A stretch of DNA of 64,000 nt, from NCBI GenBank assembly GCA_964017235.1, contig OZ024928.1, positions 86,609,566-86,673,565 of the forward strand, written 5' to 3'. Every line of letters begins with the position of its first letter. Within the stretch, counting starts at the first letter, position 1. Of the stretch, positions 25,453 through 33,370 are shown in pieces. The position numbers and the translations under genes were made by a program. The notes beneath the pieces are model-generated. The model was not told where the DNA came from. It searched no databases and saw only the letters and a program-made list of their open reading frames with translations. Source of the DNA: Sabellastarte sp. h YS-2021. Lineage: Eukaryota; Annelida; Polychaeta; Sabellida; Sabellidae.

Positions 25453-25905
25453 TCACTTTACAAAGTTATTATTAAAAAATCTAATGATCATCTCCTCGTT
25501 ACTTTTTAGGTTTACTGAAAAATCTGATAAAATACTTTGCATGGTTCTTCCTCTGCTACTGTGATAGCTATAATACAAACAAAATAATCCACATGTATCT
25601 GTCTGATAATTTTGCACTCTCTTATTATTGTATTTGTATGATAATGCATTACTGAATAAATTATTAACTATGTCTCTCTTTGGTTGTTTTCCTGCTGAAT
25701 CGAATTGTTCCACAACCTCATTATTCACCCGATGCAATACCACCCAATGGCTCCCCTTGTCAGTGGAGTAATCCAGATTAACAATAACTAGGGAGGGAAT
25801 GGGTAGTTTTTTAGGGATAAGGTCTAGGGAATATACGCCATAGAATTGTTCTCGAATTTTTTCATCCAACCTCATATACTTTGCAATTTCGTAGCTATCC
25901 ATCAC
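25453..25905 (-). CDS. Adenain-like cysteine protease (150 aa)
   Basis: Processes capsid or core proteins during particle maturation in Polintons and adenoviruses. Residues 1-30 give the usual N-terminal helix. The His motif is in STDKGSHWVVLH (about 48-59), the acidic residue in VEQFDSAGK (about 65-73), and the catalytic Cys in QTDTCGLFCLYYSYH (about 101-115) with the preceding Gln. This is the order and spacing of the C5/Ulp1-type fold. Compact, slightly short for the family. Its start overlaps the end of the major capsid frame by 4 bp. It is the last gene of the leftward cluster. Confidence 0.93.
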   Translation of the reverse strand: MMDSYEIAKYMRLDEKIREQFYGVYSLDLIPKKLPIPSLVIVNLDYSTDKGSHWVVLHRVNNEVVEQFDSAGKQPKRDIVNNLFSNALSYKYNNKRVQNYQTDTCGLFCLYYSYHSSRGRTMQSILSDFSVNLKSNEEMIIRFFNNNFVK

Positions 25906-27209
25906 CCAACATTTACCATTCTAGCTTGATCTATCTTTAATATTTCAGGGAATTTTGCGTAGACAATAATATTTATAGTTTCTGGAAGGGCAGTCCCAAA
26001 TCTTAGACTTAATCTCACATGTCCACTTCCGGAAGTTGTCATCACCTGACCAGATAGGAAACTCTGTATGTCGAATTGGTACAATGCATATCCCTTGGGA
26101 TAATCTGAAAGTTGAATAATCAAACCATTTTTCCGATCAGAATCGTTTGGTACCAGACTTAGATAAGAGGCTACATAATCTTTTTCATTGAAATTGGGTT
26201 TAAAGGGTCTATTTGGTACAGGCTGTCCATCCACACTCAATTCCATATAATTGAGATCCATATTTTGAAAGTTAAACGGATTTTTAGTGTAATCTCCAGA
26301 ATAGGCAGCATTTGAAACTAAGCCAACCACAATCTTGCTGGGAACTTTACCATGGAAGATATTATCAGTCATAAATGTGTGAGATCCTTTAGCAATACTG
26401 AAGCTTTTAATATCACTTCTCCAGAAGGGATAGAGTGCAGGACTTGTTTGCAAAGCCTCATTATGAGCGACTAACATATCTGGATTCAAAGAGATATAAC
26501 AAACTTTTAAAATAGCCTCTGTGATTTTTAACCTCAACTTTTCTTTCCCATCTCTCATTAATCTGAACTCATTGAAGGATTGAAAAAACTTCAAGGTAAC
26601 CGCCACCCCATTTATTATAGCCCTGGGTTGATCTATTCCAAAGTCTGTATAAAGTAAACCCTCCACACTAGCCGTTCCTCCACTTCTAGTTGGTCTGCCT
26701 CTCTCTGTAAAGCCTGGATTACCCCCTGTGTAGGTGATAGCCTCCATGGCTCCTGGTTGATCTTTATGAAACAATGCTGCCTCACCCTCTGATTGAACCA
26801 TGTTGTTGTTGGTTGATAGAAGAAAATCAATCATTGCCTTATACGGATAATTAGCACCCACATCTGAGGATACTACTTTTTGATTTAATGCAATATCAAC
26901 CTGTCTAAAAATTGAATGGAGGGTCAAGTTTATAGGCGCCACCTGGTGACTAGGGGTTGGAGGTTGACCAGCTGATGGTGGCTTATTATGAATAGGAACC
27001 CCCTTCTCATCTGTAATGATGTATTTTACATGTAACCTGGTTTTAGCTAAATTGATATAATCTACTGAGGTCCCTGGGATATTAAATTCTATTACACTGC
27101 TATCTGTGATAGCGGCAATTGGATTGAACTCCACCCAATATTCTTTCTGAATCGTCTTATCTATGGGTGGCGGCTGGAAGATGGTTAAAGGTGTTTGAAT
27201 TATATCCAT
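25902..27209 (-). CDS. Polinton major capsid protein, double jelly-roll (435 aa)
   Basis: The main building block of the predicted icosahedral capsid. The frame opens with MDIIQTPLTIFQPP. It has the segment LHSIFRQVDIALNQKVVSSD followed by GANYPYKAMIDFLLS (about residues 95-130), the most conserved part of invertebrate Polinton capsid proteins. Beta-rich sequence follows, with FRLMRDGKEKLRLKITEAIL and a final strand region (VRLSLRFGTALPETINIIVYAKF). The last is typical of the C-terminal jelly roll. Size fits the family. It lies between the core-like protein and the protease, with overlaps at both ends (53 and 4 bp). The assignment rests on motif pattern and gene order. Confidence 0.85.
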   Translation of the reverse strand: MDIIQTPLTIFQPPPIDKTIQKEYWVEFNPIAAITDSSVIEFNIPGTSVDYINLAKTRLHVKYIITDEKGVPIHNKPPSAGQPPTPSHQVAPINLTLHSIFRQVDIALNQKVVSSDVGANYPYKAMIDFLLSTNNNMVQSEGEAALFHKDQPGAMEAITYTGGNPGFTERGRPTRSGGTASVEGLLYTDFGIDQPRAIINGVAVTLKFFQSFNEFRLMRDGKEKLRLKITEAILKVCYISLNPDMLVAHNEALQTSPALYPFWRSDIKSFSIAKGSHTFMTDNIFHGKVPSKIVVGLVSNAAYSGDYTKNPFNFQNMDLNYMELSVDGQPVPNRPFKPNFNEKDYVASYLSLVPNDSDRKNGLIIQLSDYPKGYALYQFDIQSFLSGQVMTTSGSGHVRLSLRFGTALPETINIIVYAKFPEILKIDQARMVNVG

Positions 27210-27603
27210 AATGAGTGAGAATTGAATTTTTCTTCTTACTCTTTACTTTCACCCCCTTCTGGACAGATGATGATGATCTCCTAGTGCTGCTACCTTTCCT
27301 AGTTTTATTTTTATTCTTGGAAGAAATTTTTCTTGAGGATTTCTTTGTAATCTTACTCTTTCTAGTCTTCCCACCAGTTTGACCTTTGTGGGTTCCAACC
27401 ATGCTATTTATACCCTTTTTCAATTTTATCTCACTCTTGGCCTGCTCCACTGCTGCCTCTGTAGGTGTAACTAATGTAACCTCCACCGGTTTGTCATTAA
27501 CCCTATCTGTTTCTGAATTTTTAGGATTTAATTCATAAAAATTTGGGTTATATGCGACTCTTCCCTCAATACATTTCTTGCAAAAGTTTAAATATTTATC
27601 CAT
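27157..27603 (-). CDS. Basic core-like protein (148 aa)
   Basis: The first 30 residues are unique, with a Cys pair (FCKKCIEG). A neutral stretch with VTLVTPTEAAVEQAKSE follows. From about residue 70 to 130 the protein is extremely rich in Lys, Arg, Ser and Thr (KTRKSKITKKSSRKISS and similar). That composition suits a DNA-condensing or core protein like adenoviral VII/X, which the neighbouring protease would cleave. It overlaps the capsid gene by 53 bp and the next gene upstream by 8 bp. The function is inferred from composition and position; no family motif is seen. Confidence 0.65.
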   Translation of the reverse strand: MDKYLNFCKKCIEGRVAYNPNFYELNPKNSETDRVNDKPVEVTLVTPTEAAVEQAKSEIKLKKGINSMVGTHKGQTGGKTRKSKITKKSSRKISSKNKNKTRKGSSTRRSSSSVQKGVKVKSKKKNSILTHYGYNSNTFNHLPAATHR

Positions 27604-28009
27604 TTTCTTTTTTAAGGTGTAATGTGAGCTGTATCTCCCCCTTTAATGCTAGAGCATTGTTAAAGGAGCTATCTTTTATATAGATTTTGATTCGACCTAA
27701 ATTCGACTGCCTCACCCCCAAATAAAACCTGTCTGGAAATAATTGGCTTCTTTTATTGTTTGGCATTAACATTCTTAAAATTGGTTCTAAGGAATCTCTA
27801 ACAAAACTATAATCACAGATATCTGAAAAAACCATGAGGGTCTCTGATATTTTTTCATTTAAAAAAATATCGCAGAGCGCCACTTTCCAATTTCCTCTCA
27901 ATTCCACTCTCTCAGGAAGTTCCACAGTGAAGTTATAACCCTTGTTACCAGGATGAAACCTTAAGGAATCCTTCGAACTTAAGAAAATGTAAAAGTCTCC
28001 CTCTGTCAT
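27596..28009 (-). CDS. Minor capsid (penton-like) candidate (137 aa)
   Basis: Starts MTEGDFYIFLSSKDS, followed by NFTVELPERVELRGNWKVAL (about residues 26-45). This F-Y-x-x-L-x-S-x-x-S ... F-x-V-x-L-P ... W-x-V-x-L pattern opens many invertebrate Polinton proteins next to the capsid gene. It suits the first strands of a single jelly roll. The rest is beta-rich (FYLGVRQSNLGRIKIYIKD). It is shorter than many penton-like proteins. It would close the five-fold vertices of the capsid. The assignment is by pattern and neighbourhood. Confidence 0.6.
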   Translation of the reverse strand: MTEGDFYIFLSSKDSLRFHPGNKGYNFTVELPERVELRGNWKVALCDIFLNEKISETLMVFSDICDYSFVRDSLEPILRMLMPNNKRSQLFPDRFYLGVRQSNLGRIKIYIKDSSFNNALALKGEIQLTLHLKKENG

Positions 28010-28070
28010 TCTCCCTCTTTTTCATTCAATTATGAAAGCTTTAACACAAACACAGGGCAGCATTGGCTAT

Positions 28071-29315
28071 TTATAGTTCTTCCATAGCTGTCTCTGGTAT
28101 CCAGGAATTAAATTTGCTTGGCCATCCTTTCCATTTTACCAGCATCTCTGATATCCCCTTTCTTTTCCTTTTTTTAAGAATTTTTTCTATTTTGTAGACC
28201 ATATTTTCATCCAAAAATGCTAGTTGTAATTCAGGCTCATAAAAATATGATGTTATGACCTCATTTTGATAATCTTTTAGTTGATACATTGGGATATCTT
28301 GGTTTAGTTTTCTATCAATGATTGTAAAAATCTCACCAGACCATTTTTCAGCATATTCTCGATCGAAACTGTTATTTAGATAACTTATTTTAACCCTATC
28401 ACCAACCTTATACTTAAATTTCACCCTTTTAGGGTTAGGTCTGGTCTTCTTCATGCTTTTGTCTTTCTTAATACCCTTAGTTTTGAGGCCGTATTGATAA
28501 GACCATATATCATACTGGTTTGAACTCTGAGCCTTTGTGGGGGTCATCTTAATAGATCTATGGCTGGCATTGTTGTAACTAGCCGTAAAGTTTTGTAAAT
28601 TATCTACCCATCTGAAGGATTCTCTAGCTGTTAAATATTTGAATATCTTGAGTTTAATTGTTTTTATTACTCTCTCTGCGTAATTAGCTTTAGTTTCATA
28701 ATAAGTAAATATCTGATCCACCTTTGAGATTCTCAAAAATTTGGTCACCTCTGAATTTTTATATTCACTACCTTGATCACTTCTTATTTTCTGTGGTTTC
28801 ACCCCTGATTCCTCAAAAATATTAGACATGACTTGCTTCATTTCCTTTCCTGTGAGAGTATACAATGGTCTGGTATAGAGATAACGAGTAAATATATCGA
28901 TAAAAACCACAAAATAGCCATAATTATCATTCGATTTTCTGTATTTCACCATATTAGCAGTATCTGTATCCCATTGATAATTTTTGGAGAAGGAAAGGAC
29001 CTTGGGTCTCTTGAAATGTCTCCTGACAGGATGATGTGAAGTATAGGCCTCCTGTTTAGCTAGCCACTGTTTAATAGTTCTCCTTGAAATCTTGTATTGA
29101 CCATTTTTTTTCAAAAATTGGTACAATTTTTCAAACCCACTGAAGGAGGCGGGACTACTGGGGTTATAATATGCCTCTTTAAGCACTATCTCCAAATCAG
29201 GAGAGATTTTTATTCCAGAATTTAATCCATGCTGGTTTGCGCTCTCTGATAGACTCCCTGTCTCCTCCCCTCTGTTTTGTAGTCGATCCTCCTTGCTGTT
29301 TAACCCTTCCTCCAT
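28071..29315 (-). CDS. Retroviral-type integrase with C-terminal chromodomain (414 aa)
   Basis: Inserts the element's ends into the chromosome, making 6-bp duplications. After a disordered N-terminus there is a helical segment ending in KISRRTIKQWLAKQ (about residue 80-90). The DDE core follows: first Asp in QWDTDTANM, second in RSDQGSEYKN, Glu in NYAERVIKTIK (35 residues after the second Asp, as in DD35E enzymes). An SH3-like segment (KYKVGDRVKISYL) and a chromodomain (YKIEKILKKR ... LVKWKGWPSKFNSWIP) end the protein. The chromodomain may guide integration to particular chromatin. Start at MEEGLNSK; its first 119 bp overlap the next gene in another frame. Confidence 0.93.
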   Translation of the reverse strand: MEEGLNSKEDRLQNRGEETGSLSESANQHGLNSGIKISPDLEIVLKEAYYNPSSPASFSGFEKLYQFLKKNGQYKISRRTIKQWLAKQEAYTSHHPVRRHFKRPKVLSFSKNYQWDTDTANMVKYRKSNDNYGYFVVFIDIFTRYLYTRPLYTLTGKEMKQVMSNIFEESGVKPQKIRSDQGSEYKNSEVTKFLRISKVDQIFTYYETKANYAERVIKTIKLKIFKYLTARESFRWVDNLQNFTASYNNASHRSIKMTPTKAQSSNQYDIWSYQYGLKTKGIKKDKSMKKTRPNPKRVKFKYKVGDRVKISYLNNSFDREYAEKWSGEIFTIIDRKLNQDIPMYQLKDYQNEVITSYFYEPELQLAFLDENMVYKIEKILKKRKRKGISEMLVKWKGWPSKFNSWIPETAMEEL

Positions 29316-29565
29316 TGGAATTATTTGGGGTTTTTTGACCGCCAGTCATTCGCTTATCTACACTACTCTCAGGCAATCCTGGTGGGGGTGACATATATAG
29401 GCTCTCATTGCTTCCAGTCTCAGCCTTGGACGATGTTACAGCATTATTCAATTGCTCAGATTCCTCATCAGCTGTATTGCTTTTATACGGGCCTTGTTTT
29501 TCAATTTCGAGATATTTTTTAAATTTCAAAAATTGTTCATGAGGTACCATTACAAATTTATTCAT
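29197..29565 (-). CDS. Unknown Polinton protein (122 aa)
   Basis: Opens with MNKFVMVPHEQFLKFKKYLE, a short hydrophobic/amphipathic start seen in other Polinton hypothetical proteins. The rest is low-complexity (Ser, Asn, Gln, Gly) with SPPPGLPESS, then a basic end (RESIRERKPAWIKFWNK). It overlaps the integrase start by 119 bp and the stop/start junction with its upstream neighbour is 4 bp. Coding seems likely because it fills the only gap in the cluster and has a conserved-looking N-terminus. No function is proposed. Confidence 0.5.
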   Translation of the reverse strand: MNKFVMVPHEQFLKFKKYLEIEKQGPYKSNTADEESEQLNNAVTSSKAETGSNESLYMSPPPGLPESSVDKRMTGGQKTPNNSNGGRVKQQGGSTTKQRGGDRESIRERKPAWIKFWNKNLS

Positions 29566-29870
29566 TGTAAAATTTGGTTGATATATTTCCTTATGCTATA
29601 TAATAATTCTGAAAAAATTGTGTGATGTTTCTTCAGTAATTGAAGCCGCCCTCTAACCCTTCTTAGAAATCGCTTAATCAACCCAGAATATTTTTCAAAT
29701 TTTGCCTTGATCTTTTTGCTGAGTGGCAGACGAAAAATATTGAAGAAAATCTCTGCAATGGCTTTTATTTGTGACTGATTAGCCTCTGAAAAGATATACT
29801 TGTTTAAATTTTTATTGTTATCCAATATAACCTTTAGAAAATGCTTTGCTCTAAGGAGATTAGAAGACAT
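29562..29870 (-). CDS. Small basic helical Polinton protein (102 aa)
   Basis: Pattern: LLRAKHFLKVILDNNKNLNK, then IKAIAEIFFNIFRLPLSKK, then KFEKYSGLIKRFLRRVRG and a hydrophobic end (IFSELLYSIRKYINQIL). Small proteins with this arrangement (basic helix, an EI-x-x-N motif, K-x-x-x-x-K-Y, basic helix, hydrophobic tail) are common in animal Polintons beside the ATPase and integrase. A virion membrane-active or DNA-binding role has been suspected, but I cannot demonstrate either. It overlaps the next gene by 4 bp and lies 37 bp below the ATPase stop. Confidence 0.7.
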   Translation of the reverse strand: MSSNLLRAKHFLKVILDNNKNLNKYIFSEANQSQIKAIAEIFFNIFRLPLSKKIKAKFEKYSGLIKRFLRRVRGRLQLLKKHHTIFSELLYSIRKYINQILQ

Positions 29871-29907
29871 ACTGATCAGTAGTCTTTAATCTAGCAAGTA
29901 TTTATAG

Positions 29908-30723
29908 CTATTTATATACGGTTAGGTACTCATCAGGAAAAATATGGGTACGTAACCAGGAGGTCTTATCTCTGGTAGGAGATAGATCTATCAGCAAGTA
30001 ACTGAAAGATTCTGCAGTGGTGTCGTCATAGGCCAGACAGACCTTATCACACATTCCTAACTGATTTCCTAAGATTTTTATTTGATTGATATCCCTAGGA
30101 TTTTTAAATAAAATAAAATAATGTGTATTCAGGGTAATGTCTCTACTATATTTTCCCGAATGGTAGAGATTTTGTAAAATCAAAAAGACGCTCAGATTTC
30201 TGTGATGTGATTCTCTACTAAATAGATTGGTAATAGAGGGGCTATTCACTGCTGTCATCTGTAAATCATCAATAATAATCAGATTATGCTTAGAGTCGGC
30301 AATTTGCTTTATTCGAGCCTCATCTGGAACTCCTTGAATAAATTCTAAATTTTCAATTATTTTGTTGTCAAAGGATTTCTGCCATACCCCATAAAAGTAG
30401 TACACCTTCTCCACAGGAACCTCAAACATAGCATTTAAATTCTCCAATAACTTAAAGACAAAGTTTGTCTTTCCAGAGCCTGTAGGACCTGCAATCATTG
30501 CAGTAGTGGGTGAAAAAAATCTGAACATTGTTATCTCTATCTTATCACGTGAGTCACATAGTAAACAATCAGAAAGCTGGTTAGTCTCCTCTCTATTTAT
30601 ATTATTTTCACTTGCCAAGATTACAATCGCCTGCTTGCCAGTTACCTCAATACCTGCCAGATATCCTAGACAAAAGATTTTGTTTTGTATTATTTTCAGG
30701 TATTGTTGTGGCATAGAGTACAT
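29908..30723 (-). CDS. FtsK/HerA-type genome-packaging ATPase (271 aa)
   Basis: Pumps element DNA into the capsid. The P-loop is AGPTGSGKTNF, and Walker B is KHNLIIIDDLQM. A glutamine/asparagine-rich sensor region (FLILQNLYHSGKYSRDITLN) matches the family's HTHYFILFKNPRD block. I give the first ATG (MYSMPQQYLKII). Most family members start just before the P-loop, here at MFRFFSPTTAMIAG (30528), giving about 206 residues, so the first 65 residues may be upstream sequence. The start is only 12 bp from the divergent ATG of the first membrane-protein gene, so the two units must share a very short or overlapping promoter if the early start is used. Confidence 0.92.
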   Translation of the reverse strand: MYSMPQQYLKIIQNKIFCLGYLAGIEVTGKQAIVILASENNINREETNQLSDCLLCDSRDKIEITMFRFFSPTTAMIAGPTGSGKTNFVFKLLENLNAMFEVPVEKVYYFYGVWQKSFDNKIIENLEFIQGVPDEARIKQIADSKHNLIIIDDLQMTAVNSPSITNLFSRESHHRNLSVFLILQNLYHSGKYSRDITLNTHYFILFKNPRDINQIKILGNQLGMCDKVCLAYDDTTAESFSYLLIDLSPTRDKTSWLRTHIFPDEYLTVYK

Positions 30724-30735
30724 ACAAATCAGAAA

Positions 30736-31086
30736 ATGCAGGCTCAAATATTTATACTCTTAGGCTTTTTACCCGGATTAATATATTCTAAAGCTTGTTT
30801 CCAGAGAATGTGTAACTGTGAGAATGATATGGCTGTTTGTATAGATGTTGTATGGGTGGAATTTACCTATAATCCAAAAATCCGTATTTTATATCTGAAA
30901 CAGTTGGAATATCTAGATATCCATCTAGTCTTGAAAAATTTTCCCTCTTTAGAATATTGGGTAATGATGGATATGATGTACTTCAACTGCAGTTGGATTA
31001 AAGAAATTCCATTGCAAATTAAAGTATCCACTAATATGTGCACAGACAAGGTCCAGAAAGGTGAGTTTATTAACCTATGCAGATGA
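30736..31086 (+). CDS. Membrane protein A, first exon: signal peptide and ectodomain
   Basis: Starts MQAQIFILLGFLPGLIYSKA, a clear signal peptide. The ectodomain of about 90 residues has several Cys (ACFQRMCNCENDMAVCID) and leucine-rich spacing (IRILYLKQLEYLDIHL, NFPSLEYW) like two or three leucine-rich repeats, ending in CSWIKEIP and MCTDK. The frame runs past a GTGAGT donor-like site at 31061. A second frame with a transmembrane segment follows 0.4 kb on, so this looks like the outer part of a type I membrane protein. I know no named family. In this place an entry or cell-surface role is possible but unproven. Confidence 0.6.
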   Translation: MQAQIFILLGFLPGLIYSKACFQRMCNCENDMAVCIDVVWVEFTYNPKIRILYLKQLEYLDIHLVLKNFPSLEYWVMMDMMYFNCSWIKEIPLQIKVSTNMCTDKVQKGEFINLCR

Positions 31087-31123
31087 AAATGTAATCTAAT
31101 AGTCAGAGAAAAAATGCCTTTGG

Positions 31124-31482
31124 GGTGCTTAGACTCGGGTTCGAAATTTCCTGCTATTTTTTAATAGGGAATGGAGATTTTTAACAGATTTCCTCAGTCT
31201 GTACATTCACAGCTTACTGTCATCGCCTCCAAAGAAGCACAGAGGATAGCAATGCCTCATTAATATGTTTATGAGGTGCTTACCTACGGGTTCGAAATTT
31301 CCTGTTAATTTTAATTGGGAATGGAGATTTTCAACAGAGTTCCTCACTCTGCACCTTCACAGCCTACTGTCATTGCGTCCACAGAGGCATACAAAGCATT
31401 ACCTCATTAATATGTCTATCTGATCTACCTTCGGTTTAGAAATTTCATGTTAATTTTAATTGTGGATGTAGATTTTCAACAG
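31124..31482 (-). repeat. Three dispersed-motif copies in the membrane protein A intron
   Basis: Copies at about 31124-31187, 31274-31337 and 31426-31482 are about 150 bp apart, all in the orientation opposite to those at 25.1-25.3 kb. Each ends in TTTTCAACAG or TTTTTAACAG on the plus strand, which resembles a splice acceptor. This is the only place with three adjacent copies in this orientation. Separators share CTCATTAATATGT. Confidence 0.7.
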
Positions 31483-31857
31483 ACCTCTACAGCAATTTTT
31501 TCCCTTTTTTTATTAGCTACAACAGAGAGTGAGATATGGGAGGATACCCAGTCCTTATTGTCATCAACAGGTCTCTGGGATTCAACTACCTCTGCCCAGT
31601 ATTCGTCAAATAATTCTGATCATAATATGAGCAAAAATAGAGATTACAGTAGCACTCATATCCAAAGGTACTACTGGATATTAATCTCGATCAGTACCGC
31701 ATGCATTATGGTTGTATTACTATTTGCATGGATTTTGGGAAGAAAATTATTATGCTGTAAGCTTCAAAGAAATTCGGGAAATGAGACAAATGCTGTCAAA
31801 ATGGAGGATGTGAGACATACTGCTGATGAGGAGACTGAGACCAATCCAGAAAGGTAG
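31447..31857 (+). CDS. Membrane protein A, second exon: stalk, transmembrane helix, tail
   Basis: The frame is open from 31447, but the likely exon start is after TTTTTTTATTAG (31517) or slightly later. It gives a Ser/Thr/Asn-rich stalk (STGLWDSTTSAQYSSNNSD), a strong transmembrane helix (WILISISTACIMVVLLFAWIL) and a cytoplasmic tail with basic residues (GRKLLCCKLQR) then an acidic end. This is the second half of a type I single-pass protein. The short Ser/Thr-rich stalk suggests O-glycosylation. The domain order mirrors the next gene. Confidence 0.6.
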   Translation: MLILIVDVDFQQTSTAIFSLFLLATTESEIWEDTQSLLSSTGLWDSTTSAQYSSNNSDHNMSKNRDYSSTHIQRYYWILISISTACIMVVLLFAWILGRKLLCCKLQRNSGNETNAVKMEDVRHTADEETETNPER

Positions 31858-31995
31858 GAAATTTGTTATGAAATTGTGAAATTATTATTTTATACGAATG
31901 AAACAGGGATTGTGACGTCACATTGCATGAACATATAATTTGTGACGTATTTTTTAGCTAATGACAACCTATGACGTTTCTCAAACCTTGTTTAC

Positions 31996-32352
31996 ATGTC
32001 TATTTTCTTCATCATGGCTTATTTAGTAGAGATTTTATTTATTGTATCTTTATATCTGTCAAGTATGGATTGCTATCATGTTGAATGTAACTTTTATAAG
32101 GATACGTCGCATTTACATATTGTGGGATTGAGATCATTTGAAGACTTTAAAAATTACGGGATCAAATGTGGTGATTACGACGTCGTTACTCTAGTATACG
32201 AAGACTGTTATCTGGGACAAATCACACTTCCTCTTAGGAATATTATCCTAAGTTACCCAAATTTGAGGACTCTGTATTGGCGGTGTAAAGGATATTGTGT
32301 ACATCAAGATACCAGAATCACTGTAGTCGGATGCAGTTTGGGTAAGAGCTAG
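31996..32352 (+). CDS. Membrane protein B, first exon: signal peptide and ectodomain
   Basis: Starts MSIFFIMAYLVEILFIVSLY, a signal peptide or anchor. The ectodomain has paired Cys (CYHVEC, KCGDYD, YEDCYL, YWRCKGYC, VVGC) and an LRR-like end (RNIILSYPNLRTLYWRC). Arrangement and Cys pattern near the end resemble membrane protein A (FPSLEYW...C), so A and B are probably diverged duplicates. The coding frame ends just after a GGTAAGA donor-like site at 32341. Upstream, 31858-31995 holds three CRE-like TGACGT motifs (31912, 31943, 31971), a possible promoter. Confidence 0.6.
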   Translation: MSIFFIMAYLVEILFIVSLYLSSMDCYHVECNFYKDTSHLHIVGLRSFEDFKNYGIKCGDYDVVTLVYEDCYLGQITLPLRNIILSYPNLRTLYWRCKGYCVHQDTRITVVGCSLGKS

Positions 32353-32500
32353 GAATCATATACTCTATTGTATTAAGGATCTATGTGATCCTAAGATTTC
32401 ATAAAGTCTAAAATATTTATGCATTGCTGCATACTGACTTATCAGATTTCACCTACATTTTTCATATAAAAATATTTGTCGGATGTCATGATAACCACAC

Positions 32501-32575
32501 TCTGTTGAAAATCTCCATTCCCAATTAAAATTAACGGGAAATTTCGAACCCCAGAGTAAGCACACGAACGCAATC
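32501..32575 (+). repeat. Dispersed-motif copy in the membrane protein B intron
   Basis: CTCTGTTGAAAATCTCC through CGAACGCAATC, in the orientation opposite to the three copies in the gene A intron. It is near-identical to the copies at 36.07 and 18.81 kb. Here the GGTAAGC position reads GAGTAAGC. Confidence 0.7.
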
Positions 32576-32665
32576 TGTCGCCTCATATAGCTTTAGTTAG
32601 CGGTTTATGCATTACAGCATATCCACTTAACAGATTTCACCTTACAGTTTTATACATAAAAATAT

Positions 32666-33370
32666 TTGTATGTAAATCACACAATTTACAGATTTTTATA
32701 TTTCTTTTATTTTTTATGTTTAGACCCCAGAGAGGAGTCAGACAAATGCAACCAGAGGAGATCTGAGGTGAATGACCAGGATGATTATGACAATGATTGT
32801 GAGCATCATGATGATGAGAATTATGATGATGAGCAGGATAACGACCAGAATGACCTATATGCCCTTCTGGTTATACCATTTTTTGGAATTATTGGTGGAA
32901 TTATGGTGTATGTTATTCGACGTTTTAAGGATAGACTGCTAATTATAATTCTGGATACAATTTTTAATTGCACTGGGGGTAGAGAAAGAGTTGAAACTAG
33001 CACATCAGAGACTGATAGCACGAGTGCTGATACGACTTATGTGAAAGAAAGGTTACAAGTTCCACAGGTTACATCAGAGACTTCCAGTTCCATTTTTCCC
33101 CTCAGCTCATTCTCTGCCGACACCTGGGACGACAGGATTGTGACAGACGCTAAAAAAATTTTTGATCACTGGATGGAGGAGAGGAAAAATGTAACCGAGG
33201 TGTCTACACAGGTCAGTGATTCAGACATTGAGATGCAGATAGAAATGAAGGATATATCAATAATGAGGTCTAGTGATGAGGTACATAGATCTGACCATGA
33301 AGTGGAAACAGCAAAGACCAGCTTCATACAGACTAGGTCTGGTCGTACATACCAAAAAATTTTTGTATAA
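32666..33370 (+). CDS. Membrane protein B, second exon: acidic stalk, transmembrane helix, long tail
   Basis: The likely exon start is after TTTTTTATGTTTAG (32724). It begins with a very acidic Asp/His/Asn-rich stalk (DQDDYDNDCEHHDDENYDDE), then a transmembrane helix (LYALLVIPFFGIIGGIMVYVI) and a stop-transfer RRFKDR. A cytoplasmic tail of about 150 residues, rich in Ser, Thr and Glu, follows, with WDDRIVTDAKKIFDHWMEER and a basic end (TRSGRTYQKIFV). The long tail sets it apart from protein A and could recruit host signalling or core proteins; that is conjecture. Confidence 0.6.
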   Translation: MYVNHTIYRFLYFFYFLCLDPREESDKCNQRRSEVNDQDDYDNDCEHHDDENYDDEQDNDQNDLYALLVIPFFGIIGGIMVYVIRRFKDRLLIIILDTIFNCTGGRERVETSTSETDSTSADTTYVKERLQVPQVTSETSSSIFPLSSFSADTWDDRIVTDAKKIFDHWMEERKNVTEVSTQVSDSDIEMQIEMKDISIMRSSDEVHRSDHEVETAKTSFIQTRSGRTYQKIFV

